Positions 54,562 through 62,983 of a DNA stretch of 64,000 nucleotides are shown here, in pieces. How positions within the stretch are numbered: the first letter of the stretch is position 1; each line of letters opens with the position of its first letter. This DNA comes from JAAFHI01 sp039793685. Its GTDB lineage: Bacteria; Acidobacteriota; Blastocatellia; Chloracidobacteriales; Chloracidobacteriaceae. Location of the stretch: positions 1-64,000 of the forward strand of contig JBDRAL010000086.1 in the NCBI GenBank assembly GCA_039793685.1, in the 5' to 3' direction. Made by a program: the position numbers and the translations under genes. The notes under the pieces are model-generated. The model was given only the letters and a program-made list of their open reading frames with translations, was not told where the DNA came from and made no database searches.

Positions 54562-54885
54562 ATGATTCAATCCGGTTGCTTCGTCGTACTCAGCCTGCAC
54601 AGCCCGCGCGAGAAGGTGTGGGGAATCCTGATTTCGCTCGATACGTCGGGGGCGCAGATTCGCGGCATTGACATCAACGCCTTTGACGACTGGGTGAGCG
54701 CGATTACCAACGAGGAATACAACATCGGACTGACGCACAGCTTTTTTCCGATGTGGCGGGTGGAACGCGTTTCCCTCGATGAATCGCTCGGCGACATTCA
54801 CTCGATGGCCCAGATTTTCGCGAAACGGATCGGCATGACCGTCCGGGAATACCTCGGCGGGCCGGTTGACGGACCAGTAAGCTGA
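54562..54885 (+). CDS. Small conserved-looking protein, 107 aa, unknown
   Basis: A 107-residue soluble protein starting MIQSGCFVVLSLHSPREKVWG, with a motif-like GIDINAFDDWVSAI and FFPMWRVERVSLDES. The first strand resembles a beta barrel. The ATG lies directly behind a heptamer-repeat array, with no Shine-Dalgarno sequence, so translation may start weakly or by leaderless initiation. No family recognised. Confidence 0.65.
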   Translation: MIQSGCFVVLSLHSPREKVWGILISLDTSGAQIRGIDINAFDDWVSAITNEEYNIGLTHSFFPMWRVERVSLDESLGDIHSMAQIFAKRIGMTVREYLGGPVDGPVS

Positions 54886-54893
54886 CGCTTCGG

Positions 54894-55778
54894 CTATTTC
54901 TTTCTCACCAGCGCCCCGCGCCACTCGCCATCCGCGCGAACTTCAAGCACATCCGCGCCCGCAATCGCCATCGCCGCCGTCACCGAATCGATCTGGACGT
55001 CGAGAATCCCGGACAGAATCAAATGACCGCCGGGTCGCGCGACCCTGAGCAATTCGTGGGTCAGCGGAATGATGACGTCCGCCGTCAGGTTGGCGAACAC
55101 GATGTCGAAAGCGTCCGCCGGGTAATCCTCCGCGCTTGCCACGCGGAGGGGGATTCGCTCGGTAAGCCGGTTTGCTTCAAGATTTTCGCGGGCAACGGTC
55201 ACGGCTTCGGGATCATTGTCGCAAGCCGACACACTCGCCTCGGGAAAGGCTTTGGCGGCGGCCATTGCGAGGATGCCCGTCCCGGTTCCAACATCGAGAA
55301 CGTCGGCCACCGCTTTCGCGGCTTCATCAAAAAGGTTCAGACAAAGGCGGGTCGTTTCGTGGGTCCCGGTCCCGAACGCCATCCCGGGGTCGATTTCAAT
55401 CCACAGCCGGGAGGCCCATTCCGGATTGGCCGTTGCTTCGTCGCGCCGCCACGACGGCACGACCAGCCAGCGTTCGCCGATGGGAAGACAGGTCCAGCCG
55501 TCTTTCCAGTTCTTGAGCCAGTCCTCGTTCGGTTGTTCGACGGATTCGAAATGCTCGATGCGATCCGCCGGGTGCCCAAACGCCCAGATGGCGGCTTCAA
55601 CGGCCTTCCGGACGGTTTCGACCTCGGTCTCGGGCGGATAAAAGGCACGGAGTTCGAGGGCGTCGGTCGCCTCGGCAACGGTCTCGACGCCCATTGTCCC
55701 GGTTTCCCAGAGCGCTTCGGACACAGCCTCCCCGGTTTCCGGAGGTACGGAAAAAGAAATGACGCGAAAGGTTTTCAT
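54894..55778 (-). CDS. prmA: Ribosomal protein L11 methyltransferase
   Basis: Methylates ribosomal protein L11. It has an N-terminal substrate domain (residues 1-60), a linker and a class I SAM domain with LDVGTGTGILAMAAAKAF, ACDNDPEAVTVARENL and VFANLTADVIIPL, which resembles the PrmA NxxA/D motif. At 294 residues it has the normal length. It lies 2 bp after era on the same strand. Confidence 0.93.
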   Translation of the reverse strand: MKTFRVISFSVPPETGEAVSEALWETGTMGVETVAEATDALELRAFYPPETEVETVRKAVEAAIWAFGHPADRIEHFESVEQPNEDWLKNWKDGWTCLPIGERWLVVPSWRRDEATANPEWASRLWIEIDPGMAFGTGTHETTRLCLNLFDEAAKAVADVLDVGTGTGILAMAAAKAFPEASVSACDNDPEAVTVARENLEANRLTERIPLRVASAEDYPADAFDIVFANLTADVIIPLTHELLRVARPGGHLILSGILDVQIDSVTAAMAIAGADVLEVRADGEWRGALVRKK

Positions 55779-55780
55779 GA

Positions 55781-56821
55781 TTATTCGGAACGTTCGATGC
55801 CGAGCATGTCCAGAATGCGTTCGTTGTCGCGCCAGTGCGGCTCGACCTTGACGAACAACTCCAGAAATACCCGCTGGTCGAGCATCTCTTCAATGTCGGC
55901 GCGCGCACTGGTCGCCATCGCCTTGAGGCGTTCCCCGCCCTTTCCAAGCACAATCGCCCGCTGCGACTGCCGCTCCACGAGAATTACGCAGGAAATGGCG
56001 ACCACGCCGTTCTCCCGCTGCTCCCACTTCTCGACGGCCACGGCCACAACGAACGGCAGTTCGGCCTTGAGATCGCGCAACAGCTTTTCGCGAATGAATT
56101 CAGCCACCAGAACCCGTTCGGTCTGGTCGGTCAGGGCATCTTCCTCGAACAGAGGGGGGCCGACGGGAAGATATTCGAAGATTTTCGAGGTCAGCGCCTC
56201 GGTGTTGTCGCCCTTGAGCGCGGAAATCGGAAAAAACTCGGCGAAATCATACTCCGCGCGGTATTCGTCAATCAGCTTTAAAAGATCGTCTTTTTTGCGA
56301 ACCCGGTCGATCTTGTTCATGACCAGAAAGGTTTTCTTTCCAGCCTGCTTGACGAGGTCGAGCACGAAACGGTCGCCGTTCCCGGTCGAGACCGAGGCGT
56401 CGCGAAGCAGAATCACCACATCCACCGATTCAATCGCGTCGAGCACCGCCTGCATCATCCGTTTGTTCAAACGGTAGCCGGGCTTGTGTACGCCGGGGGT
56501 GTCAACGAAAACGATCTGGCCGCGCAGGTCGGTGATGATTCCCTGAATGCGCGTGCGGGTCGTCTGGGGCTTGTTTGATACAGCCGCGATTTTTTCGCCG
56601 ACCAGGTGATTCAAAAGCGTCGATTTGCCCGCGTTCGGCCGCCCAACGAAGGCGACGAAACCGCTCCGGGTTTCGGAAGAAGGATGAGGGATGAAGGATG
56701 AAGGATGAATTTCCTCAGTGTCGGCTTCGGTATCCGTATCGACAGAGGATTCTTCATCAGTTTGACGCTCAGAAGCTTCGATCACGCCATTTCCAATCGT
56801 TTTTTCTTTTTTATTTTTCAT
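55781..56821 (-). CDS. era: GTPase Era with unusual N-terminal extension
   Basis: A ribosome-assembly GTPase binding 16S rRNA. G1 is GRPNAGKS (about 60-67), G3 DTPGVHKPG, G4 NKID, and a C-terminal KH domain includes VILVERQSQRAIVLGKGGERLK. Normal Era starts about seven residues before G1, but this frame has about 50 extra N-terminal residues, acidic and disordered. It includes IHPSSFIPHPSS, which is encoded by a heptamer repeat. The ATG and its GGATGAAGG ribosome-binding sequence lie in a second, inverted array. No alternative start exists between the extension and the G domain. Confidence 0.93.
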   Translation of the reverse strand: MKNKKEKTIGNGVIEASERQTDEESSVDTDTEADTEEIHPSSFIPHPSSETRSGFVAFVGRPNAGKSTLLNHLVGEKIAAVSNKPQTTRTRIQGIITDLRGQIVFVDTPGVHKPGYRLNKRMMQAVLDAIESVDVVILLRDASVSTGNGDRFVLDLVKQAGKKTFLVMNKIDRVRKKDDLLKLIDEYRAEYDFAEFFPISALKGDNTEALTSKIFEYLPVGPPLFEEDALTDQTERVLVAEFIREKLLRDLKAELPFVVAVAVEKWEQRENGVVAISCVILVERQSQRAIVLGKGGERLKAMATSARADIEEMLDQRVFLELFVKVEPHWRDNERILDMLGIERSE

Positions 56822-56847
56822 CCTTCATCCCTCATCCTTCATCCCTT
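56687..56847. repeat. Inverted GGATGAA heptamer arrays overlapping the 5' end of era
   Basis: Left array (56684-56709) has GGATGAG/GGATGAA units and lies inside the era coding region. Right array (56816-56847) has complementary ATCCTTC units, covers the era start codon and reaches the plsC stop codon. Confidence 0.85.
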
Positions 56848-57612
56848 TCAGGCGGTTGTCGGCCGCGGCGTCACGGTGTAGGACTCGGCAGCGACTTTCA
56901 ATTCATTAAACATTTCGATGACCCGGTCCCAGCACGCCTGCGCGAACTGCTCGCGGGTGGAAAATCCGCTCGGCTGCAACGGGCGGTCGAATTTGACCGA
57001 AACACGGGTGCTGAGTTGCTTGAGCGTCCGCTGGGAACCGTAAAGGGCAATCGGCAGCACCGGAATGTTGGCTTCCCACGCCGCCCAGATGAGACCGAAG
57101 TGCGGCTCCGGCTTGGGGTCGCCGGTCTTGCTCCGCGTGCCCTCCGGAAACAGATAGATCGAATGCACTTCCTTGATGCGGGCAATGGTCTCGGTGATGA
57201 CCCGGCGGCGGTCGTTCGGGTCCTTGCGGTCAAAAAGAATGTTGCCCGCCACGTTGCCGACGATGCCGATAATCGGTACGCGGACGGCTTCCCTTTTCCC
57301 GATCATCGGGCACGGATGCAGGGAAAGCAGAATCGGCGTGTCGGCGAAGCTCAGGTGGTTGCTGATGATGAGGTGGTCGTAGGTGTACTTCCCACCCATA
57401 TATTCGCGGCCTTCCACATGCAGACGCACGAAAAAGACGAGGCGCGTGAAGTAGGAAAACCACTTGAACGCCGGGGCGAGAATCGCTGTACGGGTGCGCT
57501 GGCTACGGAACGGCAACGCGATGATCGCCGGAACCGTCAGAATGGCCGCCGCGAGCAAAATCACGATCACCAGTCGAATTCCGGTCACTACTTTCATCAT
57601 CATTCGCTTCAT
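56848..57612 (-). CDS. plsC: 1-acyl-sn-glycerol-3-phosphate acyltransferase
   Basis: Adds the second acyl chain to make phosphatidic acid. The acyltransferase motifs are SNHLSFADT (catalytic HxxxxD), FPEGTRSKTGDP and ANIPVLPIALYG. One or two N-terminal hydrophobic helices (about 10-35) anchor it. ATG 57612 has GGAGTG upstream. Its 254-residue length is normal. Confidence 0.9.
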   Translation of the reverse strand: MKRMMMKVVTGIRLVIVILLAAAILTVPAIIALPFRSQRTRTAILAPAFKWFSYFTRLVFFVRLHVEGREYMGGKYTYDHLIISNHLSFADTPILLSLHPCPMIGKREAVRVPIIGIVGNVAGNILFDRKDPNDRRRVITETIARIKEVHSIYLFPEGTRSKTGDPKPEPHFGLIWAAWEANIPVLPIALYGSQRTLKQLSTRVSVKFDRPLQPSGFSTREQFAQACWDRVIEMFNELKVAAESYTVTPRPTTA

Positions 57613-57694
57613 TGAGGACACTCCGTTTTGAAAGAAGTCCCGAACCGCGACTTCGGAGATGAAAACGGGGAAAGCACGGGCTTTCCGGTGACGA

Positions 57695-58444
57695 TTACAG
57701 CGTGAAGCCTTCGCGCAAGCTCGCCAGCGCGTCGCGGTCGGTGAGATCGTTGCGAAGGGGCGTGATGGAAACCAGACCCTGCCGGACGATATGTAGATCG
57801 GAATCGGCGGCGAAATCGTCGCTGTCGGGTTCGAGACCGATCCAGTAATAGGGACGTCCACGCGGGTCGTGGGATTCGATGATTTCGCCGCAGGGCGGTT
57901 TCGAACCGGTCGGACAGACGCGATAGCCCAGCACCGGGCCTTTCGGGACGTTGACGTTGAGCAGCGTTCCCTTCGGCAATCCTTCCTTGAGCACTTTCGC
58001 GGCCAGCTTGGCGGCAAATTCCGCCGCCGGATGGTAATCGGCGTCGCTGTTGGTCACGAGCGACACCGCGATGCTCGGAATCTTGTTGATCGAGGCTTCG
58101 AGCGCGCCCGCGACCGTTCCGGAGTAGGTCACGGCGTCGCCGAGGTTCGCTCCGCGATTGATGCCCGACACGACCAGGTCCGGCCACGGACCATCCTTGA
58201 ACATCCAGTGCAGTGCGAGCGCGACGCAGTCTGTCGGCGTTCCGTCCACCGAAAACCAGTTTTCGTTGTTGCGATGCTTCCGGATGCGAAGCGGACGTGA
58301 CAACGTAATGGAATGTCCCGCCCCGCTCATCTCGGTCGAGGGTGCGACGACGGTCACGTCGCCGAGCGGGCGCAGGTGTTCAACCAGCACCGCGAGGCCG
58401 TTCGCATTGATGCTGTCGTCGTTCGTGACAAGAATTCGCGTCAT
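57695..58444 (-). CDS. surE: 5'-nucleotidase SurE
   Basis: A 249-residue survival-protein nucleotidase that removes phosphate from nucleoside monophosphates. Metal site: ILVTNDDSINANGL at residues 4-17, PSTEMSGAGHSIT, and SGINRGANLGDAVTYSGTVAGA at about 90-111. The gene lies 82 bp before plsC on the same strand. Confidence 0.95.
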   Translation of the reverse strand: MTRILVTNDDSINANGLAVLVEHLRPLGDVTVVAPSTEMSGAGHSITLSRPLRIRKHRNNENWFSVDGTPTDCVALALHWMFKDGPWPDLVVSGINRGANLGDAVTYSGTVAGALEASINKIPSIAVSLVTNSDADYHPAAEFAAKLAAKVLKEGLPKGTLLNVNVPKGPVLGYRVCPTGSKPPCGEIIESHDPRGRPYYWIGLEPDSDDFAADSDLHIVRQGLVSITPLRNDLTDRDALASLREGFTL

Positions 58445-58478
58445 TCGTTCAATTTTGGGAAATTCGGGACAAAGGCGA

Positions 58479-58527
58479 CGAGAACGAAAAACGGCGAACC
58501 TCAGAATCGTTCATCGGGTTCGCCGTT
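58479..58527 (-). terminator. Terminator of tRNA-Pro
   Basis: AACGGCGAACC / GGTTCGCCGTT stem (11 bp, 16-nt loop) followed on the minus strand by TTTTCGTTCT, 13 bp downstream of the tRNA. Confidence 0.75.
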
Positions 58528-58539
58528 GGCCGTCATAAA

Positions 58540-58616
58540 TGGTCGGGATGACTGGATTCGAACCAGCGACCTCACGCACCCCAAGCGTGCGCGCTACCAG
58601 GCTGCGCCACATCCCG
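58540..58616 (-). tRNA. tRNA-Pro(GGG)
   Basis: A 77-nt cloverleaf with encoded CCA: acceptor stem CGGGATG / CATCCCG, anticodon loop TTGGGGT giving anticodon GGG, normal D and T arms. Confidence 0.96.
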
Positions 58617-58736
58617 TCGGGGAAAATCCATCAACGCTAAAAAGAACCGAATTGATGAAGGGGACGCTTATACCACCCGGTTCCACGGCCTGTCAACGAA
58701 GCCGAATTGTTTGAAAGCGAGCGACTCGTCCCCACC

Positions 58737-59405
58737 TCACGCCGACGCCAGCATTTCCCGGACATCGAGCGGCGTTTCCGAACCGGCCTCAAACTTCAAA
58801 AGGGTCGTCCATTCGCCGGTTTCGTCGTCGTGGTCGCATACAAACGCATCGCCGTAGGCAATCTTCACCATCAGGGTCGCATGCGGGGCGCAGCCGGTCA
58901 TTCGTCGCAGCAACGCGCGGATCGTGCCACTGTGAACGACCGCCAGCACGGTTTTTCCTTCATGTTCAGGCAGCCAGCCGTCGAGCCAGTCGTTCACCCG
59001 CCCGCAGACTTCGTCAAAGCACTCTCCATTGGGGAAACGGACGGTTTCGGGATTCGAAATCCAGCGGGTAGCGGTGTCGGGAAATCGTTGTTCGACTTCG
59101 GCGAAGATGAGTCCCTCGATGTCGCCGAAATTGATTTCGCGCAATTCGGGAAAGGCTTCAACCTTTAAACCGCGCGTTTCGGCGAACGGGGCCGCGCTTT
59201 CGAGAGTCCGTGAAAAGTCGCTGGCGATGACCGCATCGAGCGGAACGTCGGCCCATTGTTTCGCGGTTTCAGTCAGGGCGGCCCGAGCGTCCTCGGCAAG
59301 CGGAATGTCGCGCCAGCCGTAGCAGCGATTTTCGGGATTGTGCGTCTTTGCATGACGCATCAAGAGCAGACGTGTCGTCTGCCGCGTTTTTTCAGAACAA
59401 TTCAT
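58737..59405 (-). CDS. Histidine phosphatase, probable alpha-ribazole phosphatase
   Basis: A 222-residue phosphoglycerate-mutase-like protein. The catalytic motif is LLLMRHAKT (Ala replaces the usual Gly), with ASDFSRTLESA, a Glu in REINFGDIEG and the second His in VVHSGTIRALL. ATG 59405 overlaps the end of cobS by 4 bp. That neighbour suggests a CobC function, removing phosphate from alpha-ribazole phosphate in cobalamin assembly. A frame extending upstream to 59753 lies opposite cobS and is not used. Confidence 0.82.
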   Translation of the reverse strand: MNCSEKTRQTTRLLLMRHAKTHNPENRCYGWRDIPLAEDARAALTETAKQWADVPLDAVIASDFSRTLESAAPFAETRGLKVEAFPELREINFGDIEGLIFAEVEQRFPDTATRWISNPETVRFPNGECFDEVCGRVNDWLDGWLPEHEGKTVLAVVHSGTIRALLRRMTGCAPHATLMVKIAYGDAFVCDHDDETGEWTTLLKFEAGSETPLDVREMLASA

Positions 59406-60157
59406 CGCGTCATTCCGCCAGGTAGAAAAAGCAGGAATCCCAAGATGACCGTTTCGCTCACGATGCTCGTCGCTCCGAGCGTGTCGCCGGTGATGCCGCC
59501 GAGCGAGGATTGAAAGTACGCCCCCGCCACCACGCACACAACGAGCATCGCCCCCGTCGCGTAAAGTCCGGCGACGCCCAGACAACCACAGGCCACCGCC
59601 ACCGCCAGTACAAACGCCACAATCACCTGCCAGCCGCGCAATTTCTCGACGAACTTCCCTTTTCCGCCTTCCGCCCGGGCGTAGTTCAACCAGAACGGAA
59701 GCAGCACCGTCGGCACGCGCGCGAGCGCGGGCGCGGCCACGAGCGCGAGACACAACGGCTTTTCATTTGAAAAATTTTTGAAGATGACGAACTGCGCCAG
59801 AACGAGCAGCACGACGGAAATCACGCCGTAGGTCCCGATGTGTGGGTCCTTCATAATCGCCAGTCGCCGCTCGCGGGTGAATCCTCCACCGACCGCGTCA
59901 ACCGTATCGGCGAGTCCGTCGTGATGCAGCGCGCCGGTCATCAGAACCGGCAGCGCGACTAGTACCAGCGCGGTAATTTCATGCGGCGCGACATTCCACA
60001 ACGCCCACGCCGCGCCCGCGTTGACCACGCCGAGCAACGCGCCGACGAGCGGAAAAACACACATCGCCCGCGCCAGTCCGTCCGCGTCGGGATGCGCCCA
60101 CGCGGGCACTGGAAAGCGCGTCAAAAAGGCGACGGCGGCGAAGAAAAGACGAAGCAT
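59402..60157 (-). CDS. cobS: Adenosylcobinamide-GDP ribazoletransferase
   Basis: A 251-residue membrane enzyme that joins adenosylcobinamide-GDP and alpha-ribazole to complete the cobalamin nucleotide loop. Family motifs are FLTRFPVPAW at the N-terminus, GALHHDGLADTVDAVGGG (metal and substrate), and DPHIGTYGVISVVLLVL. The C-terminus has GGITGDTLGA. Several hydrophobic helices. Coupled to the CobC-like gene. No riboswitch was recognised upstream. Confidence 0.94.
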   Translation of the reverse strand: MLRLFFAAVAFLTRFPVPAWAHPDADGLARAMCVFPLVGALLGVVNAGAAWALWNVAPHEITALVLVALPVLMTGALHHDGLADTVDAVGGGFTRERRLAIMKDPHIGTYGVISVVLLVLAQFVIFKNFSNEKPLCLALVAAPALARVPTVLLPFWLNYARAEGGKGKFVEKLRGWQVIVAFVLAVAVACGCLGVAGLYATGAMLVVCVVAGAYFQSSLGGITGDTLGATSIVSETVILGFLLFLPGGMTR

Positions 60158-60351
60158 GGGGGCAACAGTCTGGAGTCTGGAGTCGAGAGTCTGGAGTCAA
60201 GCAAACGATGGGCAATGAATGATGAGAGTTGAAGTCAAAAAAACGGGAGATAGTCAGAAAATAAAGGGCGGCTGAAAGTCGAAATCGACGGTTCCTTCAT
60301 CCTTTTCTTCTGACTCCAGACTCTCGACTCCAGACTCCAGACTTTCCTCGC
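60158..60351. repeat. Inverted GTCTGGA-type heptamer arrays
   Basis: Left array (60170-60200) of GTCTGGA/GTCGAGA units, right array (60309-60344) of complementary GACTCCA/GACTCTC units, with a 110-bp spacer. The arms resemble those at 42240-42350. Confidence 0.8.
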
Positions 60352-62790
60352 TCAGTCCCGCAGCGCAACGATGGTCGCGCCGTCGCCGCCTTCGCTGCGG
60401 GGCGCGCGGGCAAAGGAATCCACATGCGGATGCGCCGAAAGAAACTCGTCGATGGCTTTCCGCAACGCGCCCGTGCCCATTCCGTGAACAATGCGGACAT
60501 CCTGAAAACCGCTCAGAACGGCCTGATCGAGAAACTTGTCCACACGGGAAACGGCTTCATCGGTCGTGTGGCCAATGAGGTTGAGTTCGCGGGGCGCGTC
60601 GGATGGAACGTCGATGTCGTACATCAAGGCGCTCGTCGAGGTCTTCAATTTCGACTTTGCCGTTTCGCCCTTCGCGGCGGGTTCGGATGAAATGATTTTC
60701 CGCAGCGAATTCAAATTGGCCTTGAGCCGTAGCGAACCGACCCGAACGGCGACCGTTTCGCCTTCAATGGCGTCCACGATGCCGGTCTGTCCGAAGCCGG
60801 TCAGTACCGATTCGCCGATTCGAATTTCATCTGAGGAAGTGACTGGAACGGTCTTCGGCTGTTGATCGCCGCCGCCTTTCGCAACGGTTTTATCGGGACG
60901 CGCTTCCATCGGCGGCGGCTGGTGTTTCTTGCCGACGAGGGCCGCTCCGCGCTGGATGGCTTTCTCGACTTCGCGGTGCGCGCGTTGACGTTCGACCTGA
61001 TTGCCGATGCGGTCGAGTACCGGCTGGACCTGCGCGAGAAATTCCCCGCGAATACCGGCCAGTTCCTCGTCGAAAACGGCCCGCCGGGCGACTTCGCGTT
61101 CCTGAAACTCGCGTTCAAGTTCTCCGAAGCGCTTTGCCAACGCCGCGCGTTCCTCATCGAGCGCCGCCATCGAATCGCGTTGATAGTCAATGCGCTGTTG
61201 AAGCGTCGTGAGGTAGCGGGCCATCGCCGCCTCGCGTTCGCCGAGCCGGTCAATTGCGTTTTGAACGATGGATTCCGGCAGTCCGAGTCGGCGGGCGATT
61301 TCGATCCCGCTCGAATTTCCCGATTCACCGCACAGCAGCCGGTAGGTCGGCTGAAGCGTTTTCGCGTCAAATTCAACAGAGGCGTTGATGACCCCGGTCG
61401 AAGTATCGGCGTAAATCTTCAGCGGATTGAAGTGCGTCGAGGCCATCACATAGGCCCCGGCGTTGCGGAAGTGTTCGACAATGGCGACCGACAGCGCCGC
61501 GCCTTCGTCCGGATCAGTTCCGGTCCCGACTTCATCAAGCAGTACCAAAGCTGGCGATTCAATGGCGGCCGAGATTTCGGTCAAATGGGTGATGTGGGAC
61601 GAGAAGGTCGAAAGATTTGCCGCAAGCGACTGGTGATCCCCGATGTCGGCGTGAATCTGAAGGAAGACGGGAAGTTCGGCGGACTTCGCGGTGACGTGCA
61701 GGCCCGACTGGGTCATCAGGGCGAACAGGCCGGCGGTTTTCAAAACCACCGTTTTACCGCCCGCGTTGGCCCCGCTGATGACGAGCGTCCGTTCGCCGTC
61801 GGACAGCGCAAAATCAATCGGCACGGCCCCTTTCCCCGCTTCGCGCAAAGTCGCGTCGAGCAGCGGATGACGGGCCTGCGCGAGATGGAATACGCCCTCG
61901 CGCGAGAGCGTTGGCGCGACCGCGTCAAAGCGGTTCGCAAAACGCGCACAGGCGGCGATGAAGTCGATTTCACCCAGCGCGTCGGCCACCCGGACGAGAT
62001 CGCCATGATGCGTCCGAAGCTGCTCGGAAACTTCAAAGAGGAGGCGCGCGATTTCGGCTTCTTCAAGTTCCTGAAGCCGAACCATTTCGTTATTGAGTTC
62101 AATCGAGGCCATCGGCTCGACGAATGCCGTCACGCCGCTCGACGACATGGCATGAACCACGCCGGGCAATTTGCCGCGATGATCATTCCTGACCGGGACC
62201 ACGAAACGACCGTTGCGCTGGGTGATGATTTCGTCCGAGAAAACGCCGTCGAGGTCGGTTCGACGCAACAGGCTTTCGAGTTGACGTTGCAGCCGGTTGC
62301 GCTGAATCTGGATTTCGCTCCGGATGCGCCGCAGTTCGGGGCTGGCGTCCTCATTGATTTCCCCGGATGGATGAATAATCCGCTGGACGCGCCGCAGCAG
62401 CCCCGAGAGTTCGGGAAGACGCTCGCAGACGGCGGCCAGTAAAGGGAAGCCTTCTCGATGCGGACGCAGCAATCCCCGCGCATATCCGCCGGTTTCCATC
62501 AACTTCATCAGAAGACGAAGCTGGTCGGCGGACAAATGCGTACCACCGATGCGGAGCTGGTCCAGCGTCGGGCGCGGATCGGGGACTTCCCCGATTGAGA
62601 TGGTCGAGATTTCGGCGAAGAAACGTCGCGCTTCTGTCGTTGTGTCGAGCCGGTGGGCAACGGCATCGAAGTCGCCCGAGGGTTCAAGTGAAAGGGCGCG
62701 TTCGCGTCCGAGGACGGACTGGGCTTCGCGGGCGAGACGTTCGAGAACGGATTGAAATTCGAGGGTTTCGGCGGCGGATGCGTAGTTCAT
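60352..62790 (-). CDS. mutS2: Endonuclease MutS2
   Basis: An 812-residue protein that acts on recombination intermediates and stalled ribosomes. It lacks the MutS mismatch-recognition domain. The ATPase has Walker A ISGANAGGKTVVLK and Walker B LVLLDEVGTGTDPDEG. A coiled-coil insert rich in Glu/Arg lies at about 520-620, and the C-terminal Smr nuclease domain has ELNLIGHTTDEAVSRVD and VHGMGTGALRKAI. Full length. Confidence 0.94.
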   Translation of the reverse strand: MNYASAAETLEFQSVLERLAREAQSVLGRERALSLEPSGDFDAVAHRLDTTTEARRFFAEISTISIGEVPDPRPTLDQLRIGGTHLSADQLRLLMKLMETGGYARGLLRPHREGFPLLAAVCERLPELSGLLRRVQRIIHPSGEINEDASPELRRIRSEIQIQRNRLQRQLESLLRRTDLDGVFSDEIITQRNGRFVVPVRNDHRGKLPGVVHAMSSSGVTAFVEPMASIELNNEMVRLQELEEAEIARLLFEVSEQLRTHHGDLVRVADALGEIDFIAACARFANRFDAVAPTLSREGVFHLAQARHPLLDATLREAGKGAVPIDFALSDGERTLVISGANAGGKTVVLKTAGLFALMTQSGLHVTAKSAELPVFLQIHADIGDHQSLAANLSTFSSHITHLTEISAAIESPALVLLDEVGTGTDPDEGAALSVAIVEHFRNAGAYVMASTHFNPLKIYADTSTGVINASVEFDAKTLQPTYRLLCGESGNSSGIEIARRLGLPESIVQNAIDRLGEREAAMARYLTTLQQRIDYQRDSMAALDEERAALAKRFGELEREFQEREVARRAVFDEELAGIRGEFLAQVQPVLDRIGNQVERQRAHREVEKAIQRGAALVGKKHQPPPMEARPDKTVAKGGGDQQPKTVPVTSSDEIRIGESVLTGFGQTGIVDAIEGETVAVRVGSLRLKANLNSLRKIISSEPAAKGETAKSKLKTSTSALMYDIDVPSDAPRELNLIGHTTDEAVSRVDKFLDQAVLSGFQDVRIVHGMGTGALRKAIDEFLSAHPHVDSFARAPRSEGGDGATIVALRD

Positions 62791-62983
62791 GGAGGAAGCA
62801 GTTAGTAGTTAGCAGTTAGTAGTCAGTTGTTGGAGACGTAAGCGCCGAAATGGGAAACAGGAAATACTCGACAACGCGAACTTAAAAAAATCGCAGACCC
62901 ACCCGCCGACACTCGCCAAAAACAAAAGCCAATCACAAACCCCTCGCCACCAACACTAACTGCTAACCGCTAACTACTGACCA
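62791..62983. repeat. Inverted TTAGTAG/TTAGCAG heptamer arrays
   Basis: Left array (62801-62830) of AGTTAGT/AGTTAGC units, right array (62953-62985) of complementary CTAACTG/CTAACTA units; the spacer is about 120 bp. Confidence 0.8.

Noticed and set aside
59406..59753. Upstream extension of the CobC-like gene
   Set aside because: Arg/Ala-rich frame lying entirely opposite codons of cobS; the family start is at 59405.
60862..62442. 526-codon frame opposite mutS2
   Set aside because: Shadow of mutS2; no motif and no ribosome-binding site.
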